Positions 37,331 to 50,000 of a DNA stretch of 64,000 bases are shown one piece after another. Source of the stretch: Antedon bifida (lineage: Eukaryota; Echinodermata; Crinoidea; Comatulida; Antedonidae); NCBI GenBank assembly GCA_963402885.1, contig OY727099.1:8544001-8608000 (forward strand), read 5' to 3'. The translations under genes were made by a program, and so were the position numbers. The notes beneath the pieces are model-generated. The model was not told the origin of the DNA, searched no databases, and was given only the letters and a program-made list of their open reading frames with translations. Each line of letters opens with the position of its first letter. Position 1 is the first letter of the stretch.

Positions 37331-38007
37331 CCAGTATATACATAATACAGCACCCGCCGCGATTTCTAGACGGTCTCCCATCCGGTCTTGGCTTGTTTAT
37401 ATTATTAATTTAAACGAGATGGATTTGTCAATATAAGATGCAAAACACAAATTAGTAGGCCTAAGTTTATTATTAATATTTTGTTAGGCCTATATAGTGC
37501 TTATAATTATAATGATATTTTTCTCAGTTTTACCATGCCATTATGATTCAAATAGAGTGTTAAGCTTAGTAGGGGTCTCGGGATGTAGTATACCAATAAC
37601 ATCAATTATGTTCACTGGTAAATACCACTTTATAACACATCACATACTGTGTACTACATACTCATAGTATTCTTCAAGGTTTTAACTCATATAATATAAT
37701 AGAGTACTTGCTCTATATTTTAAAGCATTTGGTTGATTTCATGTAATTATGGAGGAACAAACATGGCATTAAAAATGTGCTGCTCCAGGGAACATTTTTT
37801 TTAAAAGGTTTGATTGGCAAACTGCTGATCAATTTAAGTTTGTAGTGGAAACATAGTTCTGTAATTGCGTTTTTAGCTACATACAGTACAGGCCATTTCC
37901 AAGCACACATAATTTAAAGATAACATTTTATGAATGGGTACATAATCAACATCTCATATTTTTTTCTTTTATTACCGTATTCACATATTTTTTATAGATT
38001 CGTAGAA

Positions 38008-41000
38008 ATGGAAAAGCGCAAATTGTTCTCAACTGTTGGTCCGCCCGCTAAGAGATCCCACGCCGACTTTGATGACGATCCGTCAACATTTGAAGAAGAG
38101 TTGGCACTTCTTGACCAGATGGAGTCGGAAATGACTAAAGGCGATTCTATCAAAGGTTGTAAGTAAAATGTACTTGTGTAAGTTGGTGGTTTGGATGCTT
38201 TGTTACCAATCCAAGGGTCCTGGGTTCAAGTCCTGTCATATTAGAATTGTTTCTAATGATAAATTCTATATAAGACTTTGTTTATGTAGAGCATCTTGTG
38301 TATAATGTTTGTCTTGTGAACAGGATTGCCACCTTTAAGAAGGATAGTGAATGAATTTGCTTATGGTTATCCTTGCCAATTTGCCTAAATATATAAACAA
38401 AACAAAAGAGTACCCAGGAGTATTGCCTTGGCAACATCCTTTATTTTAAAATATTTTCTTTTCACAAAATAATGGGTTTCAAACTTTCATAATGTTTCCA
38501 ATCTAGAAGCTACCGATTGTCTGGCAACCTTATTATTACACTTTTTCCATAGCCTGTGGCGTTCAAGTGGAATTAAAAAATTTAATTAAAGTATTTAACC
38601 TGCTACCTGTTAACATCACGCTTGCATTAGCCATATTTAAAAAATCCACTTAAAAGTGATTGAGACGACTGTTTGACGCGCTATACATATACTTATCATT
38701 ATCAGAATTAATGCATGTAATTCATGCATATATGACAAATAATGCACTTACTCCCCATGATAATGTAGCCTAATGGATATAACCTTGCGCATTTTACTCG
38801 TTAAAATATAAGTGCTTAACAACTTGTTCTCTTGTCTGACACGCTTAAGTGTAATCTTAGATGCTAAGACCAATCATTATCAATTTTCTAAGAATTTAAA
38901 ATGTTTGTTAAATGCGAAAATAAATTTGTAATGCGTTTGACATTTAAAATGAGTATTATTAATAAAATTATCATTTAAAATAATTTTTTTAATAAATGAA
39001 AAAATTATTTTTTTATCAAAGTGAGAGTGTTGTGGTCTAAGTAAAAATAAATTATTTCTTTTATGAATTTATTGAGTGTATGCCTTTAATTTATTATTTT
39101 TATTTTCATTAAAGGCACGTCAACTACTGGTAAAGAAAAATGGAAAAGGCCAGCTCCACCCGTTATTGATCCAAAGGAAGATAGCTTGGTATTTCAGCAA
39201 ATAGATTTGGACTATTATATCGGTAAACACATTTGTGTCTAAGTCTAAAAGAAAAATATACTAATTAAGAGTATTAGAATATTCTGTCTATCAAACGCAA
39301 TAGATAATTTGCAAATAGATTTGGACTATTATATCGGTAAACACATTTGTGTCTAAGTCTAAAAGAAAAATATACTAATTAAGAGTGTTAGAATATTCTG
39401 TCTATCAAACACAATAGATAATTTTCATTCAATTATAAAACAAATCTGTTTATATTATCTAATCGAACACAATAGATCGTTGCCCTTTGACCTTAATTTA
39501 GATTTAATTAAAATCCAACATTAGAAACCTTGGCTATACCATATTATATAACTTTATTTTATTCCAATAATTGAAATAAAAGTACCTTTGTCTAATGTTT
39601 TATTGTTTTTCCTGTCCTTACTAGAGAATTAAATTGTTTGATGGTTTCATTCATTCAAAGGTACACATATGAAGAACATGCCAGGCCCCCTAAATGGCCC
39701 CACACCTATTGTTAGAATGTTCGGCATCACCATGGCAGGGAACAGTGTACTTTGTCATATACATGGCTTTACCCCTTACTTCTACATCAAGGCCCCCAAA
39801 GATTTCCAGGAAAAGCACTGCCAGATAGTTCGTGACCAGTTGAATAAAGCAGTGCTTGGTGACATGAGGTCAAATAAAGATGGCCTAGCAGAGGTCATCT
39901 TAGCAGTTGATCTAGAAAGCAAAGAAAGTGAGTTTTAACCTTTTGCTTTTATTTCCAATTTGTACAATATATTTTTATTTGTAATGATTTCATTTTATTA
40001 AAACATTATCTTTAAAGGTATTTATGGTTACCATGGAAATAAGAAAGAGCCGTTTCTAAAGATCACATTGGCAACTCCGAAATTCATCGCTCCTGCGAGG
40101 AGGTTACTTGAGCATGGTTCCGTCAATTTTGCACCATATCCGTCGGCTTGTCATCAAAGCTATGAAAGCAATATAGACTTTGAGATTAGGTAAGTTGTTA
40201 TTTCACCAATTTTAAGATTTGTTCAACTGTTGTTTAGCCAATGGCATCTTGGAATTCTATTTTTATAAATCATAAGTTTGCTCTTAAAATGTGCAACAAT
40301 TTGGACTTAATTTTAACTTTATGGTAACTGGACAGTTAGTGGTCCATTGATAACTGGACAGTTAGTGGTCCATTGATAACTGGACAGTTAGTGTTCCATT
40401 GGTAACTAGACAGTTAGTGATTCATTGATAACTGGACAGTTAGTGGTCCATTGATAACTGGGCAGTTAGTGGTCCATTGATAACTAGACAGTTAGTGGTC
40501 CATTGATAACTGGACAGTTAGTGGTCCATTGATAACTGGACAGTTAGTGGTCCATTGATAACTGGACAGTTAGTGGTCCATTGATAACTGGACAGTTAGT
40601 GGTCCATTGATAACTAGACAGTTAGTGGTCCATTGATAACTAGACAGTTAGTGGTCCATTGATAACTGGACAGTTAGTGGTCCATTGATAACTAGACAGT
40701 TAGTGGTCCATTGATAACTGGACAGTTAGTGGTCCATTGATAACTGGACAGTTAGTGGTCCATTGATAACTGGACAGTTAGTGGTCCATTGATAACTGGA
40801 CAGTTAGTGGTCCATTGATAACTGGACAGTTAGTGGTCCATTGATAACTGGACAGTTAGTGGTCCATTGATAACTGGACAGTTAGTGGTCCATTGATAAC
40901 TGGACAGTTAGTGGTCCATTGATAACTGGACAGTTAGTGGTCCATTGATAACTGGACAGTTAGTGGTCCATTGATAACTGGACAGTTAGTGGTCCATTGA

Positions 41001-44000
41001 TAACTGGACAGTTAGTGGTCCATTGATAACTGGACAGTTAGTGGTCCATTGATAACTGGACAGTTAGTGGTCCATAAATACCTAGATCCCACTCTAGCGT
41101 ACCTTCCAAAAATAGTTTTTATTGTATGCAGATTTATGGTCGATACCGAAGTCGTTGGTTGCAACTGGATTGAGCTACCAGCAAACCAGTACCATATAAG
41201 GAAAACCGGTAACGGGGAATTTGACAAACAGTCGCTGTGTCAGATTGAAGTAGATGTTGCGTGGGATGCTTTCATAAGTCACGCTGCAGAAGGCGAGTGG
41301 CAGAAAGTGGCGCCCTTCAGGATACTCAGTTACGATATAGAGTGTGCCGGTAGAAAAGGTAGGATGTTTGACAATGATAACAAATGCAGTTACATGTGGG
41401 GAGGAATTAAGATCTGAGAAGCACCCGATTCTCAGTCCTCTATCTACACATATGGCATTATTATATGAAAATTCCATAATACAGCATCTCATGTGATGTC
41501 TTTATCATAGAAGGTTAGGCTAATTAATTTTTAATATAAGACAAATAATAATAGATATATAATTAGGTGATCATTTAGAATAAAATGATCACCTATTGTT
41601 ATTGTACAAAATCTTTATTATTAGGTGATCATTTAGAATAAAATGATCACCTATTGTTATTGTACAAAATCTTTATTATTAAATAGAATAAAGACATTAT
41701 TTCAAAGTACTCGTGACAGTGTCACGCTAGTTGTACCAATTATTATTTATTCACATTTAGAATATTGTTATTTGTTTATGTTAGTAGTACCTTTCTTTTT
41801 AAATTTTCTTTCAAAATTACATAGGCCTCTAGCCCCCTCTATTCGTTTAGTTCATAATTTACTAAGCTATTTCATCGCTGCATGCCATGCCATCAAAACA
41901 ATAAATGACCTCTTGACCACATATGAAGAAATGGGTACCCTCCACTTCAATGTAGGTAAGTCACATAGCGACGTATATAATTATGGGTCCCGCAATTTCA
42001 CCTATACTGCACTGTATACAGACACACAGTATACTATTCCATATGATAAAATTGTACAACTTAGCACTATAAACATAATATACGCATCATGTCATAGGAT
42101 GGCGTACATCAACTTTTTACATTCATATTTTAATGTATGTCCATCAAATAATATATCAGTAACATGATAAAAATGATCACCTATAATTCGTCAAAGTGAC
42201 GAATTAAATTCTAGTTGTTATTATTATTATTCTTCTTTCTGTACACTTTTTGTTTAACAATTATCTCAAAAAGTTGAATAACAATGATCACAAAAATTTC
42301 ACAATGTCCTTCAAATACTTTAACTTAGCCATAATAAGCTTTTCAGCGTGATCACTCAACCGTGACGTCATTGATACGCGATTTTGTGAAATCACACTAT
42401 CAATCATATCTCCATAACTCTTTATCACATATCAATAAAATTCACTATACGTAAACTTCAGGTGAAGGATAAAAATATTACCAAATAAAAACTTACATTT
42501 TTCAAGGTCATGCACGTGAAATTGCGCGTTAAAAATTTAAAAAGCTCCAAATTAAGTTTTGATCAATTTAGAGCATGAGTTAGGCCATTTGCGTGTTTCA
42601 AAAAATTACTGCGCAAAAATGCGTTTTTGCGTGCGCAATTCTTAAAATGCGTAAAAAATATGAATTTTTTTTACAAATCGTATTCTACTCACCATCCTTA
42701 GTACATTCACCAAATTTGAGTCTGTTCCGACTTAAAATAACGCTATACGAGCAGGTTAAAAATGACAAAATGCGCACATTAATTGTACAAAAGTGCTAAA
42801 AATAGTAAAAAATAAGGCCTTTTTAAAATTAATATAACTCTTCAGAATGCACGATGACCCCCAATTTTTTAAACTTATTCTGGAAAACAATGAGTTGTAG
42901 ATATAAATGTATATACACATTAGACGTACAAAATGGTATGACGTCATCATTTGGCCACATGAATTTTTAAAATAGGGTTTTTTCCCCTTTTGTAATGGAC
43001 CACCATATTCAACAGAGCGCAACTCGCTTATCTGTGATCGATTTTCTCTAAATTTTTAATATATTCTACCTCAACCAATTATGTTACTTATGAGTTGCCA
43101 ATATTTTCATTTGGATGATGTCATCACGTCTTAAAATTTAAATAACGATGGTTACGTAATTTCACCTACAAGGTATACTTGAATACCTTACAGCTCTTCT
43201 GAATTAAAGTTGACCTTGATGTTTATAACTTATTATGAGAGCTGGTGAAATGTAGATATGAATTATTATAAAAATTAAGCCTATCGGATGTTGTGACGTT
43301 ATCATATGGCCAGTTAAAGTTAAAAAGTTGTTTTTTCATCTCTTTCGTAAAAGTTATACAATTTTTAAAGAGCGCGCACCGCCCTTCTACGTGCCAAATT
43401 TTCTTCCAATTGTTATATTTTATTGCTCAATTCATTATCTTTCGATATTGTTATCCACAAGTTTATTTTGATAATGTCATCAGTGCCGAAAAATTAGAAC
43501 ATGATGTGTGTCCGTAATTTCACCAATGCTACACTGTATATAGATATACAGTATATACTGTACATAATGTATATGGCATATAATAGGCACAGCACTATAG
43601 TATAACCGTATAATAGGATGGTATACATCAACATTTTCTGATTGTATTTTAACATACGTGCATGTTTAAAAAATATTAATGTCAATAAAATTATAAAAAT
43701 GATCACCTATAATTCGTCAAAGTGACGAATTAAATTCTAGTTAGGTGATCATTTAGAATAAAATGATCACCTATTGTTATTGTACAAAATCTTTATTATT
43801 GTTATTATTAGGTGATCATTTAGAATAAAATGATCACCTATTGTTATTGTACAAAATCTTTATTATTGTTATTATTATTATTCTTCTTCTTCTTCTTCTT
43901 TCTGTACACTTTTTGTTTAACAATTATCTCAAAAAGTTGAATAACAATGATCACAAAAATTTCACAATGTCTTTCAAATACTTTAACTTAGCCATAATAA

Positions 44001-47000
44001 GCTTTTCAGCATGATCACTCAACCGTGACGTCATTAATACGCGATTTTGTGAAATCACACTATCAATCATATCTCCATAACTCTTTATCACATATCAATA
44101 AAATTCACTATACGTAAACTTCAGGTGAAGGATACAAATATTAACAAATAAAAACTTACATTTTTCAAGGTCATGCACGTGAAATTGCGCGTTAAAAATT
44201 TAAAAAGCTCAAAATTAAGTTTTGATCAATTTCGAGCATGAGTTAGGCCATTTGCGTGTTTCAAAAAATTACTGCGCAAAAATGCGTTTTTGCGTGCGCA
44301 ATTCTTAAAATGCGTAAAAAATATGAATTTTTTTTACAAATCGTATTCTACTCACCATCCTTAGTACATTCACCAAATTTGAGTCTGTTCCGACTTAAAA
44401 TAACGCTATACGAGCAGGTTAAAATTGACAAAATGCGCACATTAATTGTACAAAAGTGCTAAAAATGGTAAAAAATAAGGCCTTTTTAAAATTAATATAA
44501 CTCTTCAGAATGCACGATGACCCCCAATTTTTTTAACTTATTCTGGAAGCCAATGAGTTGTAGATATAAATGTATATACACATTAGACGTACAAAATGGT
44601 ATGACGTCATCATTTGGCCACATTAATTTTTAAAATAGGGTTTTTTCCCCTTTTGTAATGGACCACCATATTCAACAGAGCGCAACTCGCTTATCTGTGA
44701 TCGATTTTCTTTAAATTTTTAATATATTCTACCTCAACCAATTATGTTACTTATGAGTTGCCAATATTTTCATTTGCATGATGTCATCACGTCTTAAAAT
44801 TTAAATAACGGTGGTTACGTAATTTCACCTACAAGGTATACTTGAATACCTTACAGCTCTTCTGAATTAAAGTTGACCTTGATGTTTATAACTTATTATG
44901 AGAGCTGGTGAAATGTAGATATGAATGCATATAAAAATTAAGCCTATCGAATGTTATAAAGTTATCATATGGCCAGTTGAAGTTAAAAAGTAGTTTTTTC
45001 ATCTCTTTCGTCAAAGTTATACACATTTTAAAGAGCGCGCACCGCGCTTCCACGTGCCAAATTTTATTCCAATTGTTATATTTTATTGCTCAATTCATTA
45101 TCTTTCGATATTGGTATCCACAAGTTTATTTTGATAATGTCATCAGTGCCAAAAACTTAGAACATGATGTGTGTCCGTAATTTCACCAATGCTACACTGT
45201 ATATAGATATAGAGTATACTGTACATAATGTGATATGGCATATAATAGGCACAACAAGCACTATAAGCGTATAATAGGATGGCATACATCAACATTTTCC
45301 GATTGTATGTTAACATACGTGCATGTTTAAAAAATATTAATGTCAATAAATTTATAAAAATGATCACCTATAATTCGTCAAAGTGACGAATTAAATTCTA
45401 GTTATTATTCTTCTTCTTTCTGTACACTTTTTGTTTAACAATTATCTCAAAAAGTTGAATAACAATGATCACAAAAATTTCACAATGTCTTTCAAATACT
45501 TTAACTTAGCCATAATAAGCTTTTCAGCGTGATCACTCAACCGTGACGTCATTAATACGCGATTTTGTGAAATCACACTATCAATCATATCTCCATAACT
45601 CTTTATCACATATCAATAAAATTCACTATACGTAAACTTCAGGTGAAGGATAAAAATATTAACAAATAAAAACTTACATTTTTCAAGGTCATGCACGTGA
45701 AATTGCGCGTTAAAAATTTAAAAAGCTCCAAATTAAGTTTTGATCAATTTAGAGCATGAGTTAGGCCATTTGCGTGTTTCAAAAAATTACTGCGCAAAAA
45801 TGCGTTTTTGCGTGCGCAATTCTTAAAATGCGTAAAAAATATGAATTTTTTTTACAAATCGTATTCTACTCACCATCCTTAGTATATTCACCAAATTTGA
45901 GTCTGTTCCGACTTAAAATAACGCTATACGAGCAGGTTAAAAATGACAAAATGCGCACATTAATTGTACAAAAGTGCTAAAAATAGTAAAAAATAAGGCC
46001 TTTTTAAAATTAATATAACTCTTCAGAATGCACGATGACCCCCAATTTTTTTAACTTATTCTGGAAGCCAATGAGTTGTAGATATAAATGTATATACACA
46101 TTAGACGTACAAAATGGTATGACGTCATCATTTGGCCACATGAATTTTTAAAATAGGGTTTTTTCCCCTTTTGTAATGGACCACCATATTCAACAGAGCG
46201 CAACTCGCTTATCTGTGATCGATTTTCTTTAAATTTTTAATATATTCTAACTCAACCAATTATGTTACTTATGAGTTGCCAATATTTTCATTTGGATGAT
46301 GTCATCACGTCTTAAAATTTAAATAACGGTGGTTACGTAATTTCACCTACAAGGTATACTTGAATACCTTACAGCTCTTCTGAATTAAAGTTGACCTTGA
46401 TGTTTATAACTTATTATGAGAGCTGGTGAAATGTAGATATGAATTATTATAAAAATTAAGCCTATCGGATGTTGTGACGTTATCATATGGCCAGTTGAAG
46501 TTAAAAAGTAGTTTTTTCATCTCTTTCGTCAAAGTTATACAATTTTTAAAGAGTGCGCACCGCCCTTCTACGTGCCAAATTTTCTTCCAATTGTTATATT
46601 TTATTGCTCAATTCATTATCTTTCGATATTGTTATCCACAAGTTTATTTTGATAATGTCATCAGTGCCGAAAAATTAGAACATGATGTGTGTCCGTAATT
46701 TCACCAATGCTACACTGTATATAGATATACAGTATATACTGTACATAATGTATATGGCATATAATAGGCACAGCACTATGTATAACCGTATAATAGGATG
46801 GCATACATCAACATTTTCTGATTGTATTTTAACATACGTGCATGTTTAAAAAATATTAATGTCAATAAAATTATAAAAATGATCAGCTATAATTCGTCAA
46901 AGTGACGAATTAAATTCTAGTTAGGTGATCATTTAGAATAAAATGATCACCTATTGTTATTGTACAAAATATTATTATTATTCTTCTTTCTGTACACTTT

Positions 47001-50000
47001 TTGTTTAACAATTATCTCAAAAAGTTGAATAACAATGATCACAAAAATTTCACAATGTCTTTCAAATACTTTAACTTAGCCATAATAAGCTTTTCAGCGT
47101 GATCACTCATCCGTGACGTCACGTATACGCCATTTTGTGAAATCACATTATCAATCATATGTCCATAATTCATTATCACATATTTATGAAATCCACTACA
47201 CGTAAATTTCAGGTTAAGGTAAAAAATATTAACAAATAAAAACTTGCGCATCTCAAGGTCATGCACGTGAAATCGCGCGCAAAGATTTTAAAAAGCTTAA
47301 AATTAAGTTTTGATCAATTTAGAGCATGAATTAGGCCATTTGCGTGTTTCAAAAAATTACTGCGCAAAAACACGTTTTTGCGTACGCGATTCTTAGAAGG
47401 CGTAAAAAATGAAATTTGATGTATAAATCACATTCTACTCACAATTCTTAGTACATTCACCGATCTTGAGTCCATTCCGACTTAAAATAACGGTATACGA
47501 GCACGTTAAAAAAGACAAAATGCGCACATTAATTTCACAAAAGTGCTAAAAATGGTAAAAAATATGTCTTTTTTAAAATGAAAATAACTCTTCAGAATGC
47601 ACGATGACCCCCAATTTGTTTAACTTATTCTGGAAGCCAATGAGTTGTAGATATAAATGTATATACACATTAGACGTACAAAATGGTATGACGTCATCAT
47701 TTGGCCACATTAATTTTTAAAATAACGTTTTTTCCCCTTTTGTAATGGACCACCATATTCAACAGAGCGCAACTCGCTTATCTGTGATCGATTTTCTTTA
47801 AATTTTTAATATATTCTACCTCAACCAATTATGTTACTTAGGAGTTGCCAATATTTTCATTTGGATGATGTCATCACGTCTTAAAATTTAAATAACGGTG
47901 GTTACGTAATTTCACCTACAAGGTATACTTGAATACCTTACAGCTCTTCTGAATTAAAGTTGACCTTGATGTTTATAACTTATTATGAGAGCTGGTGAAA
48001 TTTAGATATGAATTATTATAAAAATTAAGCCTATCGGATGTTGTGACGTTATCATATGGCCAGTTGAAGTTAAAAAGTAGTTTTTTCATCTCTTTCGTCA
48101 AAGTTATACAATTTTTAAAGAGCGCGCACAGCGCTTCTACGTGCCAAATTCTCTTCCAATTCTTATATTTATTTGCTCAATTCATGTTCTTTCGAAATTG
48201 CCATCTTCGAATTTATTTTGATAATTCCATCATACCAAAAAATTAGAACATGATATGTGTCCCGTGATTTCACCAATGCTACACAGTATATAGATATACA
48301 GTATATACTGTACATAATGTATATGGCATATAATAGGCACAGCACTATAGTATAACCGTATAATAGGATGGCATACATCAACATTTTCTGATTGTATTTT
48401 AAAATACGTGCATGTTTAAAAAATATTAATGTCAATAAAATTATAAAAATGATCACCTATAATTCGTCAAAGTGACGAATTAAATTCTAGTTATTATTAT
48501 TCTTCTTCTTCTTCTTTCTGTACACTTTTGTTTAGCAATTATCTCAAAAAGTTGAATAACAATGATCACAAAAATTTCACAATGTCTTTCAAATACTTTA
48601 ACTTAGCCATAATAAGCTTTTCAGCGTGATCACTCAACCGTGACGTCATTAATACGCGATTTTGTGAAATCACACTATCAATCATATCTCCATAACTCTT
48701 TATCACATATCAATAAAATTCACTATACGTAAACTTCAGGTGAAGGATAAAAATATTAACAAATAAAAACTTACATTTTTCAAGGTCATGCACGTGAAAT
48801 TGCGCGTTAAAAATTTAAAAAGCTCCAAATTAAGTTTTGATCAATTTAGAGCATGAGTTAGGCCATTTGCGTGTTTCAAAAAATTACTGCGCAAAAATGC
48901 GTTTTTGCGTGCGCAATTCTTAAAATGCGTAAAAAATATGAATTTTTTTTACAAATCGTATTCTACTCACCATCCTTAGTACATTCACCAAATTTGAGTC
49001 TGTTCCGACTTAAAATAACGCTATACGAGCAGGTTAAAAATGACAAAATGCGCACATTAATTGTACAAAAGTGCTAAAAATGGTAAAAAATAAGGCCTTT
49101 TTAAAATTAATATAACTCTTCAGAATGCACGATGACCCCCAATTTTTTTAACTTATTCTGGAAGCCAATGAGTTGTAGATATAAATGTATATACACATTA
49201 GACGTACAAAATGGTATGACGTCATCATTTGGCCACATTAATTTTTAAAATAGGGTTTTTTCCCATTTTGTAATGGACCACCATATTCAACAGAGCGCAA
49301 CTCGCTTATCTGTGATCGATTTTCTTTAAATTTTTAATATATTCTACCTCAACCAATTATGTTACTTATGAGTTGCCAATATTTTCATTTGGATGATGTC
49401 ATCACGTCTTAAAATTTAAATAACGGTGGTTACGTAATTTCACCTACAAGGTATACTTGAATACCTTACAGCTCTTCTGAATTAAAGTTGACCTTGATGT
49501 TTATAACTTATTATGAGAGCTGGTGAAATGTAGATATGAATTATTATAGAAATTAAGCCTATCGGATGTTGTGACGTTATCATATGGCCAGTTGAAGTTA
49601 AAAAGTAGTTTTTTCATCTCTTTCGTCAAAGTTATACAATTTTTAAAGAGCGCGCACCGCCCTTCTACGTGCCAAATTTTCTTCCAATTGTTATATTTTA
49701 TTGCTCAATTCATTATCTTTCGATATTGTAATCCACAAGTTTATTTTGATAATGTCATCAGTGCCGAAAAATTAGAACATGATGTGTGTCCGTAATTTCA
49801 CCAATGCTACACTGTATATAGATATACAGTATATACTGTACATAATGTATATGGCATATAATAGGCACAGCACTATAGTATAACCGTATAATAGGATGGC
49901 ATACATCAACATTTTCTGATTGTATTTTAAAATACGTGCATGTTTAAAAAATATTAATGTCAATAAAATAATAAAAATGATCACCTATAATTCGTCAAAG

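Larger units (their letters stand above)
34818..38007. other. Intergenic between the divergent GPCR and POLD1 genes
   Basis: AT-rich and without a supported gene. It contains a degenerate 57-bp repeat (35525-35710), a reverse-oriented SINE-like unit (37016-37330) and presumably both promoters. The ATTTTTTATAG at 37987-37997 looks like an acceptor, so POLD1 probably has an upstream non-coding exon here. Confidence 0.5.
41563..42214 (+). mobile_element. Short Helitron/Helentron-like element with a different core
   Basis: It starts TTAGGTGATCATTTAG and ends in the same hairpin plus CTAG as the nine large units. The terminal 250 bp are a diverged relative of the unit 3' end. The first 60-bp segment is present twice (41563 and 41621). 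The core (about 41690-41950) is unrelated to the large units and contains a reverse-transcriptase-like fragment. Confidence 0.65.

Noticed and set aside
40324-41073. CRISPR-like array
   Set aside because: The 26-bp units are contiguous, with no unique spacers and no cas genes, in a eukaryotic intron.
42593-42799. 68-codon frame ([10 protein letters not shown]...) repeated in eight array units
   Set aside because: It recurs only because the units are near-identical copies. It has no family resemblance, poor start context and AT-driven composition, and the most divergent unit lacks it.
43293-43517. 74-codon frame ([10 protein letters not shown]...) and the opposing 70-codon frame in the array
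   Set aside because: Same reason: shared through repeat copying, shifting in length between units, and no recognisable domain.
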